Assembly (NCBI RefSeq): GCF_003003265.1
Contig: NZ_PVTL01000005.1
Span: 124,001 to 188,000 of the forward strand
From: Glaciihabitans tibetensis
Lineage (GTDB): Bacteria > Actinomycetota > Actinomycetes > Actinomycetales > Microbacteriaceae
Reading direction: 5' to 3'
DNA length: 64,000 nt
Under the pieces are notes generated by a model, which was not told where the DNA came from, ran no database searches, and saw only the letters and a program-made list of their open reading frames with translations. How positions within the stretch are numbered: position 1 is the stretch's first letter; each line of letters begins with the position of its first letter. A program made the translations under genes and the position numbers. This document shows, in pieces, positions 9,203 to 20,204 of the stretch.

Positions 9203-9292
9203 CCCGGCAACCGTTCAGCCGCGGAAATCCGCAGTTTCCACATGTTAACAACCTGTTAATAGATCGAGTTACACGGCTGTAATTACCCCCAA

Positions 9293-9313
9293 TGTGGATA
9301 AACCTGTGGATAA
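9293..9313 (-). promoter_or_regulatory. Pair of perfect DnaA boxes in crgA/rhomboid intergenic space
   Basis: TGTGGATAA occurs at 9293-9301 and 9305-9313, the exact reverse complement of the DnaA box TTATCCACA. The two are in the same orientation with 12-bp centre-to-centre spacing. They lie in a 158-bp convergent intergenic region with unusually AT-rich flanks (9236-9290). There is no promoter role to explain them here, and dnaA is about 13-15 kb away. Confidence 0.75.
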
Positions 9314-9360
9314 CTTTGCGGCCAGTTGCTAGCCGGCCAACTACGAGAACGACCCAGCGG

Positions 9361-10032
9361 TTAGAACGCCAGAACCGCGGCACCACCGGCGAGCACGATC
9401 GCCAGCGTGATCACCGTGAGCAGTTGGCCCTGACGGTGGGGATGCCGTCGGTTGCGGGGCACCATGTACACGAGTGCCACCAGGCATCCCACAATCAGCC
9501 CTCCGAGGTGTGCCTGCCAGGCGACGTTCGGAATGACAAAGCCGATCGCCAGGTTGAGCACAATCACCGCGATGAGTTGCTTGCTACTGCCGCCCATCTT
9601 GCGGGCGATGACGAAGTAGGCCCCGAGCAGTCCGAAGATGGCGCCGGATGCCCCGAGCACGGGTCCCGCGTTGAGCAGAAGCACCCCGACCGAACCGCCA
9701 AGACCGCTGAGCGCGTAGAGCACCGCGAAGCGTTTGTGCCCGAGCGCGACCTCCAACGCCGGGCCGAGGGCGTAGAGCGAGTACATATTGAAGGCGAGGT
9801 GGATGATGCTTGCGTGCGCGAACAGCGACGTCACCAGTGTCCACGGCTCCAGAACGACCAGCTGGGGGTACAGAATCAGCCGTAGCGACACGATCCCGTT
9901 GGTTCCCCCGGTCGCGCTCTGCAGCAAGAACACGGCGACGCACGCGACCAGGATCGTCCAGGTCACCGCAGCCGGAGCAAGTCGCGCACCGAGCCCGCGG
10001 CTCACCGGGGCGGAAGGTTCGGACACGGACAC
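9361..10032 (-). CDS. Rhomboid family intramembrane serine protease
   Basis: A 223-residue six-helix membrane protease that cleaves transmembrane substrates. The catalytic elements are complete: H78 and N82 in the H-x-x-x-N motif (HLAFNMYSL), S129 in G-A-S-G, and H175 in AHLGG. The start is GTG. It lies 15 bp downstream of a second rhomboid-like gene and in the same direction as ppiA, so the three probably form an operon. The tandem arrangement of an active and a degenerate copy is notable (see findings). Substrates cannot be predicted. Confidence 0.92.
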   Translation of the reverse strand: MSVSEPSAPVSRGLGARLAPAAVTWTILVACVAVFLLQSATGGTNGIVSLRLILYPQLVVLEPWTLVTSLFAHASIIHLAFNMYSLYALGPALEVALGHKRFAVLYALSGLGGSVGVLLLNAGPVLGASGAIFGLLGAYFVIARKMGGSSKQLIAVIVLNLAIGFVIPNVAWQAHLGGLIVGCLVALVYMVPRNRRHPHRQGQLLTVITLAIVLAGGAAVLAF

Positions 10033-10047
10033 GCTCGCCTGCCTTCG

Positions 10048-10860
10048 CTACAGCAGCGCGTGCGCTGCGGTGACAACGACCAGGGCCGCGGCCAGACCGA
10101 TGAGCAGCAGCCTCTGCTGGTTCGCTGCCTCCCGGCGGCGGGTGCGCAACAGGATCAGCGAGGTCAGCGCGGCGGCGCCGATCGCGCCGAGGTATCCGAT
10201 CCAGCCGGCGCCACCGATAACCATCGAGTAGATGAGATAGGCGGCAACGAGTACGAGGATGCCCCAGTTGTTCGACCCCTGGGTGCGCTGGATCATAAAG
10301 ACACAGATCAGGAGGCCGAAAATCGCCGGGGACGCCCCGAGGACGTATCCACCGAAGAGCTCGGTGGCCGTGGCGGCGCCTAGCCCCGCGAGCAGGAACA
10401 ACGCGAGGTAGCGTCCGCGCCCCAGCATCGTTTCGAGCGTTCGCCCAATGAGGAAGATCGCGAGCAGGTTAAACAGCAGGCCGAACAAGCCGCTGGTCGC
10501 GAAGTTTGCGGTTACCAGGGTCCACGGGGCACTGATAACGCGGCCGGGAACGTAGGCGAGCGCGAGAACGATGCCGGGGAGCACGAGGTTGACCAGGAAC
10601 ACGAACGCCGAGACGCCCATGAGGGAGTAGGTCACCACGGGCGCATCGCTCGACGAGCGGAACGCCGTCACGATGCGCGGCTTGGTACGCGGGGCGCTCT
10701 GTCGCGCCTCCTGCACACACTCGGGGCAGTGCACGCCTACCGCGGCCTGCGTCTGGCAGGCCGGGCAGATCGTGCGACCGCACCGCTGGCAGAGCACGTA
10801 GCTCTGCCGGTTGGGATGCCGGTAACAGGTGTCGCCGGAGAGTCCCGTTGTGTCTGACAT
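10048..10860 (-). CDS. Rhomboid-like membrane protein with N-terminal zinc ribbon, predicted inactive
   Basis: A 270-residue protein. An N-terminal B-box-like Cys/His zinc-binding region (about 12-48; CYRHPNR, CQRCGR, CPACQ, CPECV) precedes a six-helix rhomboid core. The core retains N131 and S177. The residue aligned with the first conserved His is Gly127, the GxSG motif reads GASP (175-178), and the catalytic His is replaced by Tyr223 (GYLGA against AHLGG in the neighbour). The enzyme therefore probably cannot cleave and may act as a pseudoprotease or a partner of the downstream active rhomboid. It starts directly after the ppiA stop codon. Confidence 0.88.
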   Translation of the reverse strand: MSDTTGLSGDTCYRHPNRQSYVLCQRCGRTICPACQTQAAVGVHCPECVQEARQSAPRTKPRIVTAFRSSSDAPVVTYSLMGVSAFVFLVNLVLPGIVLALAYVPGRVISAPWTLVTANFATSGLFGLLFNLLAIFLIGRTLETMLGRGRYLALFLLAGLGAATATELFGGYVLGASPAIFGLLICVFMIQRTQGSNNWGILVLVAAYLIYSMVIGGAGWIGYLGAIGAAALTSLILLRTRRREAANQQRLLLIGLAAALVVVTAAHALL

Positions 10861-11400
10861 TTAGACCTCGGTGATGGTGACACTCTCGATGACCACGGGG
10901 GTCAGGGGCTTGTCCTGGCGGTCGGTGTCGACGGCTTCGATCGCGTCGACGACGGCACGGGAGGAGTCATCCGCGACCTCGCCGAAGATGGTGTGCTTAC
11001 CCTGCAGCCACGGGGTGGCGACGGTGGTGATGAAGAACTGCGAACCGTTCGTTCCGCGACCACCCTGGGTGCCGGCGTTTGCCATGGCGAGGATGTAGGG
11101 CGAGTTGAAGTTCAGCTCGGGGTGGATCTCGTCGTCGAACTGGTACCCGGGGCCACCGAAGCCCTGGCCGAGCGGGTCGCCGCCCTGAAGCATGAACTGC
11201 TTGATGATGCGGTGAAAGATCACACCGTCATACAGCTTGTCGGTGGAGACCTTGCCGGTCTGCGGGTGGGTCCACTCGATGGTGCCCTCCGCGAGGCCGA
11301 CAAAGTTGGCGACGGTCTTGGGTGCGTGGTTGCCGAACAGGTTCACGACGATGTCGCCCTTGTTCGTCTTGATCGTGGCTACAGCGGTGTGTACAGACAT
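10861..11400 (-). CDS. ppiA: Cyclophilin-type peptidyl-prolyl cis-trans isomerase
   Basis: A 179-residue cytoplasmic cyclophilin that accelerates proline isomerisation during folding. The signature FHRIIKQFMLQGGD and the active-site stretches GTNGSQFFIT and HTIFGEV are intact. The chosen ATG at 11400 (MSVHTAVATIKTNKGD) gives the normal length. An upstream in-frame ATG at 11538 would add 46 residues unlike the family and overlap the divergent gene. It is followed without a gap by two rhomboid genes. Confidence 0.94.
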   Translation of the reverse strand: MSVHTAVATIKTNKGDIVVNLFGNHAPKTVANFVGLAEGTIEWTHPQTGKVSTDKLYDGVIFHRIIKQFMLQGGDPLGQGFGGPGYQFDDEIHPELNFNSPYILAMANAGTQGGRGTNGSQFFITTVATPWLQGKHTIFGEVADDSSRAVVDAIEAVDTDRQDKPLTPVVIESVTITEV

Positions 11401-11536
11401 AACAGCAATTCTTGCATAACGCTCCCTGTGACCATGCTGCGGCCATTCAGCAGGTACACAGGCGAACCGGTAGGTGTTGAAAGGCATGCGTGGCAGGATA
11501 AGAACTGTTCGCCGCACATCACCGATGGAGGGTTTC

Positions 11537-12247
11537 ATGGGACTAACACGGAAGCGCCAGCGGGAGTTGACCCGTTTGAAGGAGCACGCAGAAGACCTCT
11601 GGGGTGACCAGAAGGAAGTTCTGGAGCACGCATCTCAGGTCGTCCGCGAGGCTAGCCGTCAAGCCGCCAACTACGCTCGTGAAGAAGTATCACCGCGAGT
11701 GCGTGACTCGCTCGACCAGACCGTCAAGCCGGCGGTAGCCACTGGAGTGGCTGCCACCAAGACGGCAGTGTCGACCACCAAAGAGCGCATCACCGAGGAC
11801 TTTGTCCCCGCAGTAACGTCCGCGCTGGGCTCTGCTCTCGCGGTTATCGAGGTCGCGAAGGATGACAGGCTTCGCGATGCTCTCAAAGTCGTTACCGACG
11901 CCAGCGAGAAGGTTGGCCACCGGGTTTCTGACGCTGGCAGCGCTGCGGGCAAGAAAGCCGGATCCGTTCGCTCCACCGTCACCAAAAAGGCTACGAAGGT
12001 CGGTGCCAAGGCCGCAAAGGCTGCTGCCAAGGCCGCCGTCGCCGGAGCCAAGGCGGGTGCGAAGACCGGAGTGGTCAAGCAGAAGTCGGCCGGCCCCGGT
12101 CGCTACATCCTCATCGGCGTAATCGTTGTTGCGGTTGCCGGAATTGTGTACGCAGCCTGGCAGACGCTCCGCGCCGACGACGATCTCTGGATCGACGAGG
12201 ACGAGGCCGTTCAGGACAAAGACACCGTGGCAGACACCACGATCTAA
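11537..12247 (+). CDS. Basic coiled membrane protein with C-terminal DDLW motif, unknown function
   Basis: A 236-residue protein. The N-terminal 150 residues are mostly charged, predicted helical sequence. An Ala/Lys-rich, histone H1-like stretch follows (about 140-190, repeated AKAA units). It ends with one membrane helix (about 197-215) and an acidic tail containing DDDLW. The ATG at 11537 has a GGAGGG Shine-Dalgarno 5 nt upstream and is preferred over in-frame ATGs at 11474 and 11525. The DLW ending near gyrA and the tRNA pair recalls the tiny actinobacterial DLW-39 proteins, but a relationship is only inferred. It could tether nucleoid or envelope components. Confidence 0.75.
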   Translation: MGLTRKRQRELTRLKEHAEDLWGDQKEVLEHASQVVREASRQAANYAREEVSPRVRDSLDQTVKPAVATGVAATKTAVSTTKERITEDFVPAVTSALGSALAVIEVAKDDRLRDALKVVTDASEKVGHRVSDAGSAAGKKAGSVRSTVTKKATKVGAKAAKAAAKAAVAGAKAGAKTGVVKQKSAGPGRYILIGVIVVAVAGIVYAAWQTLRADDDLWIDEDEAVQDKDTVADTTI

Positions 12248-12257
12248 GTCCGGCCCG

Positions 12258-12290
12258 GGGATTCTCGGGTAGCAGGGATTCCCGAGTAGC
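12258..12290. repeat. Imperfect 16-bp tandem direct repeat after the DDLW-protein gene
   Basis: Two 16-bp copies (12258-12273 and 12275-12290) differ at two positions, and each ends in GTAGC. They lie 10 bp after the stop codon at 12247, directly before a strong hairpin. Confidence 0.7.
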
Positions 12291-12324
12291 GGGAACTGTT
12301 GCGCACGGGAAATTCTCAAGCACA

Positions 12325-12360
12325 ACAGGAGCGGTCGACCTTCGGGTCGACCGCTCCTGT
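12325..12360. terminator. Perfect 16-bp stem hairpin with TTCG tetraloop
   Basis: Positions 12325-12340 and 12345-12360 are perfect reverse complements around the tetraloop TTCG. The symmetry makes it a candidate bidirectional terminator closing the gene ending at 12247 and stopping minus-strand transcription from the tRNA side. A U-tract is weak or absent, as is usual in actinobacteria. Confidence 0.8.
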
Positions 12361-12842
12361 CGTTAAGCGCCTGTCGAGCTCTCAGGCGCCCGCTGAGGCA
12401 CCTGAAGACCGGACGGGCACTGACGGCGCAGAACGGCGCCCATACGGCCCCAGGCGCAGCCAGTGCGCGTCAGAGTAGACAGCCGGTGAGGAAGGGCTCT
12501 GCCCGAGTTGTGCATCGAGTGGGCAGTTGGCGTTGATGGCCCGCGCGTGGCCCCATCGAGCGGGCGGTTGCGTCGGTTTTTCGGGCTGAAACCGTCGATT
12601 AGAGCCCGCTCGACGAGGTGCACCCTAGGTTCGTGTCCTATCAGCGAGGAAACCGTATGTTCTTGTCCGCTGGGCGGGGCGGCACCGTAGGTTCCACCCC
12701 AGTCGGCGAGGGACGCCGGACGAGCGTGTGTTGCTGCGCGATTGTGCATGGCAACAAGCTCCACCGTTACCCATCCGGCGGCACAGGCGAGAACGAAAGC
12801 CAGAAGACCGCGGAGAAGGAGCGCCAAGAAGAAAAGTTACTG
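12361..12842. other. Gene-poor interval between hairpin and tRNA-Ala
   Basis: About 480 bp without a convincing gene. It contains a GCGCCTG inverted repeat (around 12366-12386). It also has three loosely similar segments around 12621-12700 resembling CCGTAGGTTC. A minus-strand open frame (12363-12827) begins with a TTG and a hydrophobic stretch, but it has no Shine-Dalgarno and an ordinary third-position composition. Confidence 0.5.
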
Positions 12843-12915
12843 TGGATCCTGGGAGATTCGAACTCCCGACATCTGCCTTGCAAAGGCAGCGCTCTACCAA
12901 CTGAGCTAAGGACCC
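12843..12915 (-). tRNA. tRNA-Ala (anticodon TGC)
   Basis: A 73-nt cloverleaf reading from 12915 to 12843. The anticodon loop TTTGCAA lies between CTGCC and GGCAG, giving anticodon TGC. The T arm GGGAGTTCGAATCTCCC is intact. The acceptor stem has the G3:U70 pair that identifies tRNA-Ala. CCA is not encoded. It follows tRNA-Ile by 32 bp, the usual actinobacterial pair downstream of gyrA. Confidence 0.97.
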
Positions 12916-12947
12916 GAAGTCACTGTGTCTGCGACTTAGGTAGTGCG

Positions 12948-13021
12948 TGGGGGTACCGGGATTTGAACCTGGGACCTCTTCATTATCAGTGAAGCGCTCT
13001 AACCAACTGAGCTATACCCCC
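12948..13021 (-). tRNA. tRNA-Ile (anticodon GAT)
   Basis: A 74-nt cloverleaf reading from 13021 to 12948. Acceptor GGGGGTA pairs with TACCCCC. The anticodon loop CTGATAA lies between CTTCA and TGAAG, giving anticodon GAT. The T arm is intact and CCA is not encoded. It is the first of the tRNA pair after DUF3566. Confidence 0.97.
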
Positions 13022-13082
13022 GCAGGGCAGATACGAGAGTATCGCACCTGACCCGAATTGCGTAATCGAGCTGACGCAGGCG

Positions 13083-13490
13083 TTACTGGTTGGTGAAGCC
13101 GACCAGCAAACCACCGGTCAGACGCACGCTGAAGTTGTACAGCGCGCTCGTGATCGCACCGAGGGCGGTGATGATCACGATGTTGAGGATCGCGACAACC
13201 GTGGAGAAAAGGGCGACCTGGGCCAATGACACGACGGATGTCACGGAGAAGGTTTCGTCGTTCAGCACTTCCTGCATCAGACCGTCGAGCTGGGTGAAAA
13301 CCCCCGTCGTCTGGAGGATGAGCCAGATGAAGATCGACGCGACGATGAGCACGATACCGAGCGCAATCGAGACGAGGAAGGAGAGCTTGACGGTCGACCA
13401 GAAGTCGACGTACACCAACTTCAGCCGTACCTGCTTGCTGACGGTGGGCTTCTGCGACTTGCGCTGCAGCTTTTCGGCGAGGCTACTCAT
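13083..13490 (-). CDS. DUF3566 family membrane protein
   Basis: A 135-residue protein with a basic N-terminus (about 7-23) and two long hydrophobic segments (about 33-60 and 87-110), ending in an amphipathic tail. Its length and its position directly after gyrA (8-bp overlap with the gyrA 3' end) match the actinobacterial DUF3566 family, whose function is unknown. The conserved coupling to gyrase suggests co-expression rather than a proven shared role. tRNA-Ile follows 61 bp downstream. Confidence 0.9.
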   Translation of the reverse strand: MSSLAEKLQRKSQKPTVSKQVRLKLVYVDFWSTVKLSFLVSIALGIVLIVASIFIWLILQTTGVFTQLDGLMQEVLNDETFSVTSVVSLAQVALFSTVVAILNIVIITALGAITSALYNFSVRLTGGLLVGFTNQ

Positions 13491-16086
13491 CTACTGATTC
13501 GTCCTTTCCAGGGGCGTCGATTTCGACTGGAACAACTACTTCCAGCGCTTCGACTTCCTGACTCTCTAGATTGCGTTCGCTGTTTTTGGCGACCGCGATG
13601 ATCCTGTCGTCTTCGGCGAATCGGGCAAATACCACACCCATCGTGTCCCGGCCCTTGGCCGGCACCTCGGCCACGGCAGAGCGTACCACCTTGCCTCCTG
13701 CGAGAACCACGAGAACCTCGTCCTCGTCGTCGACGATCAGCGCCCCCGCGAGGTCACCACGGGACTCGGCGAGCTTCGCGACCTTGATTCCGAGGCCACC
13801 ACGGTTCTGCACCCGATACTGGTCGGCGCTGGTGCGCTTGGCGTACCCACCCTCGGTGACCACGAACACGTATCCGGTGTCGGACACGACGCTCGCGTCG
13901 AGCAGTTGGTCTTCCCCACGGAAGTGCATACCGATGACACCAGAGGTGGAACGGCCCATCGGTCGCAACGCGGCATCCGACGCCGTAAATCGAATCGACA
14001 TCCCCTTACGGGACACGAGAAGGAGATCCTGGTCTTCCTCCACCAGCATCGCCGACACCAGCTCGTCACCCTCGCGAAGGTTGATGGCGATGATGCCGCC
14101 GGTGCGGTTGGTGTCGTATTCCTCGAGCGCGGTCTTTTTGATCAGACCGTCGCGGGTGGCGAGTACGAGGTACTTCGCGGCGGTGTAGTCGCGAATGTCG
14201 AGAACCTGCGCCACTTCCTCGCCGGGCTGCAGCGCGAGCAGGTTGGCGAGGTGCTGGCCCTTCGCGTCGCGACCGGCCTCCTGGATCTCGTAGGTCTTTG
14301 CGCGCAGGACCCGTCCGGTGTTCGTGAAGAACAACAGCCAGTGGTGGGTGGTGGTGACGAAGAAGTGCTCGACGACATCATCCGCTCGCAATTGGGCGCC
14401 CTTGACGCCCTTGCCACCGCGGTGCTGGCTGCGGTAGTTGTCGCTGCGGGTGCGCTTGACGTAGCCGCCGCGCGTGATGGTGACGACCATCTCCTCTTCG
14501 GGGATGAGATCTTCGACGCTCATGTCGCCGTCGAAGCCGAACATAATCTCGGTGCGGCGGTCGTCTCCGAAGCGGGCGACGATCTCCGTGAGCTCGTCCT
14601 TGACGATCTCGCGCTGCACCGTCGGGGTGGCGAGGATGTGGTGATACTCGGCGATAAGACGCTCGAGTTCGTCGTGCTCGTCGACGATCTTCTGGCGCTC
14701 GAGGGCGGCGAGGCGGCGCAGCTGCATCTCGAGAATGGAACGGGCCTGCAGCTCGTCCACGTCGAGCAGTTCCATCAGCCCGTCACGGGCGATCTCAACG
14801 GTGGCCGAGGCACGAATAAGCGCGATGACATCGTCGAGGGCGTCGAGCGCCTTGAGGTAGCCGCGCAAAATGTGGGCGCGTTCCTCCGCCTTGCGCAGCC
14901 GGTACTGCGTGCGGCGCACGATGACGTCGATCTGGTGATCGATCCAGTTGCTGATGAACCCGTCAATCGCCAGGGTGCGCGGGATGCCGTCGACGATGGC
15001 GAGCATGTTCGCGCCGAAGTTGTCCTGCAGCTGGGTGTGCTTGTAGAGGTTGTTGAGGACAACCTTGGCGATCGCGTCACGCTTGAGCACAACCACGAGG
15101 CGCTGGCCGGTGCGGCCCGAGGTCTCATCGCGGATGTCAGCGATGCCGCCGACCTTGCCGTCCTTCACGAGCTCGGCGATCTTCAGAGCGAGGTTGTCGG
15201 GGTTGACCTGGTACGGCAGCTCGGTGACCACGAGGCAGGTGCGGCCCTGGAGTTCTTCGACGCTGACGACGGCGCGCATCGTGATGGAGCCGCGGCCGGT
15301 GCGGTAGGCGTCCTGGATTCCCTTGATGCCGAGAATCTGCGCGCCCGTCGGAAAGTCCGGTCCCTTGATTCGCTGGATGAGCGCGTCGAGCAGCTCCTCC
15401 CGCGTGGCCTCGGGGTTTTCCAGGGCCCAAAGAGCGCCATCCGCGACCTCACGAAGGTTGTGGGGTGGGATGTTGGTGGCCATACCGACGGCGATTCCGA
15501 CCGACCCGTTGACGAGCAGGTTCGGAAAACGGGCGGGCAGCACGATCGGTTCCTGCGTCTTGCCGTCGTAGTTGTCCTGGAAGTCGACGGTTTCCTCGTC
15601 GATGTCGCGCACCATTTCCATCGACAGCGGAGCCATCTTGGTCTCGGTGTACCGGGGGGCGGCCGCGCCGTCGTTGCCGGCCGAGCCGAAGTTGCCCTGA
15701 CCGAGCGCGAGCGGGTACCGCAGGCTCCACGGCTGAACCAGTCGCACGAGCGCGTCATAGATCGACGAGTCACCGTGCGGGTGGAACTGGCCCATCACCT
15801 CGCCGACGACGCGGGTGCACTTGTTGAATCCCTTGTCCGGACGGTAGCCACCGTCGTACATCGCGTAGATCACGCGGCGGTGCACGGGCTTCAGCCCGTC
15901 ACGCACGTCGGGCAACGCACGCCCGACGATGACGCTCATCGCGTAGTCGAGGTACGACCGCTGCATCTCCAGCTGGAGATCTACCTGATCGACCTTGTCG
16001 TGGCGGTCATCGATGACGGCCTTCTCGAAGGTCGGCTCGGCGGCGTCGGTGCCATCGGCGCCGTCGGGGGTTATTTCGTCTGCCAT
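13483..16086 (-). CDS. gyrA: DNA gyrase subunit A
   Basis: An 867-residue subunit that breaks and rejoins DNA during negative supercoiling. The catalytic Tyr is Y146 (APRYTE). The quinolone-resistance region HGDSSIYDA carries Ser at 107 and Asp at 111, equivalent to E. coli S83 and D87, so it has the unmutated, sensitive-type residues. The C-terminal domain has the GyrA box QHRGGKG and the usual beta-pinwheel repeats, followed by an acidic tail. It lies 97 bp downstream of gyrB on the same strand, with GC-rich hairpins in the gap. Confidence 0.98.
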   Translation of the reverse strand: MADEITPDGADGTDAAEPTFEKAVIDDRHDKVDQVDLQLEMQRSYLDYAMSVIVGRALPDVRDGLKPVHRRVIYAMYDGGYRPDKGFNKCTRVVGEVMGQFHPHGDSSIYDALVRLVQPWSLRYPLALGQGNFGSAGNDGAAAPRYTETKMAPLSMEMVRDIDEETVDFQDNYDGKTQEPIVLPARFPNLLVNGSVGIAVGMATNIPPHNLREVADGALWALENPEATREELLDALIQRIKGPDFPTGAQILGIKGIQDAYRTGRGSITMRAVVSVEELQGRTCLVVTELPYQVNPDNLALKIAELVKDGKVGGIADIRDETSGRTGQRLVVVLKRDAIAKVVLNNLYKHTQLQDNFGANMLAIVDGIPRTLAIDGFISNWIDHQIDVIVRRTQYRLRKAEERAHILRGYLKALDALDDVIALIRASATVEIARDGLMELLDVDELQARSILEMQLRRLAALERQKIVDEHDELERLIAEYHHILATPTVQREIVKDELTEIVARFGDDRRTEIMFGFDGDMSVEDLIPEEEMVVTITRGGYVKRTRSDNYRSQHRGGKGVKGAQLRADDVVEHFFVTTTHHWLLFFTNTGRVLRAKTYEIQEAGRDAKGQHLANLLALQPGEEVAQVLDIRDYTAAKYLVLATRDGLIKKTALEEYDTNRTGGIIAINLREGDELVSAMLVEEDQDLLLVSRKGMSIRFTASDAALRPMGRSTSGVIGMHFRGEDQLLDASVVSDTGYVFVVTEGGYAKRTSADQYRVQNRGGLGIKVAKLAESRGDLAGALIVDDEDEVLVVLAGGKVVRSAVAEVPAKGRDTMGVVFARFAEDDRIIAVAKNSERNLESQEVEALEVVVPVEIDAPGKDESVDE

Positions 16087-16141
16087 TTTTCGTTCCGTCC
16101 GTGGTTCTGAGAAGCCGAAGGTCTAACTGAGGAGGAGATCC

Positions 16142-18229
<2,088 letters not shown>

Positions 18230-18386
18230 TTAGGCTCCTGCCGCGTTGTTGTGTCGCGCCATCCGGGGGAGGAATCCTAGTCAGGATGTTCCCGAAGGCA
18301 AGCCCATTCTACCAAATTGCAGGGCCTCCTGCGGCCACAGGCGCCCGACTGAGGACTTTGAGCCGCGGATGGAGACTTTTCTCTCC

Positions 18387-18911
18387 CTAACCGTAAGTAT
18401 CGCGCGGGCCCCGGCCTGGAATTGATCTGAGGCCGCGTTTCCAGGAGGGAGCGTTGGGTCCGTCAAATTTGACCGAGAGGATGCCGGCTTCCGGAAAGCG
18501 CTGGGCAATCTGGGTAGTGATGGCGCCGCGCATCAGACGCAGCTGCGTGGCCCATGCCGTCGAGTCGCAGTGAACGGTGAGAACACCCTCCTCGATGCCG
18601 ACCGGAGTCGAGTGCTCGGCGGTTTCTGCGCCCGCGACCTCGGCCCACGACGCAAGCAGGTCGGCCCGGGCGAGCGGCGAACTCCAGCCCATGCGGTTGG
18701 TCAGCGCGTCGAGGACGTCTTCGATGCCCGACGGGTCGCGTCCCTCACCGAAAGGCACACTCTTGCCGCCCTCCTTTTTATTCTTGACCCGCTTGCGGGC
18801 GTCGGCGCTGCGACCACCCGCCTCGCCGAAGACCGCGCGGAACCGCTGGTACACCGCGACGTGCTCGGCGTTGTCGTCGGACTGCCAGCCGCCGGTGCCC
18901 GAGCCACTCAT
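18387..18911 (-). CDS. dciA: DciA/DUF721 family helicase-loading protein
   Basis: A 174-residue protein of the DUF721 family, now recognised as DciA, the ancestral partner that loads DnaB helicase at the origin. A disordered, charged N-terminus precedes the conserved domain (about 65-155; GIEDVLDALTNRMGW, ASWAEVAG, GVLTVHCDSTAWATQLR). Consistent with this, no dnaC or dnaI gene is seen. It overlaps recF by 4 bp and sits in the recF-gyrB interval as in other actinobacteria. The window also encodes its expected partner DnaB. Confidence 0.9.
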   Translation of the reverse strand: MSGSGTGGWQSDDNAEHVAVYQRFRAVFGEAGGRSADARKRVKNKKEGGKSVPFGEGRDPSGIEDVLDALTNRMGWSSPLARADLLASWAEVAGAETAEHSTPVGIEEGVLTVHCDSTAWATQLRLMRGAITTQIAQRFPEAGILSVKFDGPNAPSWKRGLRSIPGRGPRDTYG

Positions 18912-20203
18912 TGCTGCTCCCCCGCGGCATCCGTCTCATCTGAATTGATCGTTTTGTCCGTGTTAGCCGCATCAACCGGCTCAACCGTCTCGTCTGAGAC
19001 GATCCGGCCGGCGCGAATCTGCACGACGTTTGCGGCCAGGCGCGGCGGCACATCCCCCTGCACGGCGGCAGTGATCAGCACCTGCTCGAACCCGTCAACC
19101 GCGTCGGCCAGACGAATCCGGCGATTCTCATCGAGTTCTGCGAACACATCATCGAGGATAAGCACGGGATCTCCGGATTGGGTCTGTGCGCGCAGAACCG
19201 CGGCGGACGCCAGCTTCAGAGACAGCGCAAACGACCAGGATTCACCGTGACTGGCGTAGCCCCGGGCCGGCAGGGCATTGAGCGAGAGCACCAGGTCGTC
19301 ACGGTGAGGACCGACCAGGGTCAGGCCCCGTTCGAGTTCCGCGCGACGCAACCGCGCGAGCGAATCGCGAAAAGCGATGCCGGCGTCCGCGGCCGAGATC
19401 GTCACGAATGAGTCGCCCGCGATGGATCCGGTTCCCGAAGGCTCACCGGCGCCCGGGGTAAAACCGGTCGCCAACGTGGAACCGGCACCGTCACCCCGGT
19501 CGGAACCGAAAATACTCAGGGACCAGGACAGTTTGGCGGCGTGGTCCGCTCCAGCAATGGACGTATAGGCAGCGCGCACTTCGGGTAATAGCTCGGCAAT
19601 CAGCCGGCCCCGGGCCTCGATGATTTCTGATCCGAGGGTGACAAGACGTTCGTCCCAGATATCGAGCGTCGCCAGCTGGCCGCCCCGCACACCCGACGCG
19701 CGAGCCGACTTGAGTAGGGTGTTGCGCTGTTTCACAACCCGGTCATAGTCGGCCATCACGCCACTGAAGCGTGGCGCTCGCAATACGAGAAGCTCATCGA
19801 GAAACCGTCGGCGTCCGGACGGGTCGCCCCGAACGAGAGCGAGATCCTCTGGCGCAAACAGAACACTGGAGAAGTAACGCGGCAACTCGCGGGTCTTGAT
19901 CGCCGACCGGTTGATCTGCGCTCGATTGGCCCCGACACGATTGATCTGAACCTCGGCGAGAACTGACCGCTCGCCATTCTGCAACCGGGCCCGCACGATC
20001 GCGGCGTCCTGCCCGGCTCGGATCATGGCGTGATCAGTCGATACCCGGTGTGACCCGAGAGTGCTGAGAAAGCCGAGAGCTTCGACCAGGTTCGTTTTGC
20101 CCTGGCCGTTGCTCCCGACAAACAGATTGGGGCCCGCCGACAGCTCGAGCTCGGCGGTTTCGTAATTACGAAAGTCGCTGAGGCTGAGACGGGTGACCCT
20201 CAC
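18908..20203 (-). CDS. recF: DNA replication and repair protein RecF
   Basis: A 431-residue SMC-like ATPase that binds gapped DNA with RecO/RecR to load RecA. The Walker A motif is GSNGQGKTNLVEAL (about 32-45). The signature region and Walker B (PVLILDDVFAELDENRR) lie near 345-361. A Gly/Ser-rich insertion around residues 225-250 and a C-terminal extension of about 40 residues make it longer than the E. coli protein (357). It is 1 bp from gnd and overlaps dciA. Confidence 0.96.
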   Translation of the reverse strand: MRVTRLSLSDFRNYETAELELSAGPNLFVGSNGQGKTNLVEALGFLSTLGSHRVSTDHAMIRAGQDAAIVRARLQNGERSVLAEVQINRVGANRAQINRSAIKTRELPRYFSSVLFAPEDLALVRGDPSGRRRFLDELLVLRAPRFSGVMADYDRVVKQRNTLLKSARASGVRGGQLATLDIWDERLVTLGSEIIEARGRLIAELLPEVRAAYTSIAGADHAAKLSWSLSIFGSDRGDGAGSTLATGFTPGAGEPSGTGSIAGDSFVTISAADAGIAFRDSLARLRRAELERGLTLVGPHRDDLVLSLNALPARGYASHGESWSFALSLKLASAAVLRAQTQSGDPVLILDDVFAELDENRRIRLADAVDGFEQVLITAAVQGDVPPRLAANVVQIRAGRIVSDETVEPVDAANTDKTINSDETDAAGEQQ

Positions 20204-20204
20204 G

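Noticed and set aside
12621..12700. Short degenerate repeats resembling a CRISPR remnant
   Set aside because: Only three poorly matching segments of about 10 bp with uneven spacing, and no cas gene in the window.
12363..12827. Minus-strand frame of 154 codons with a hydrophobic N-terminus downstream of tRNA-Ala
   Set aside because: It starts at TTG without a Shine-Dalgarno, its base composition at third positions is not coding-like, and it ends in low-complexity sequence. A short remnant cannot be excluded.
13906..16110. Very long open frame (734 codons) on the plus strand opposite gyrA
   Set aside because: It is the complement of gyrA codons. In high-GC genes the antisense frame stays open because stop codons are rare, and the translation shows no domain.
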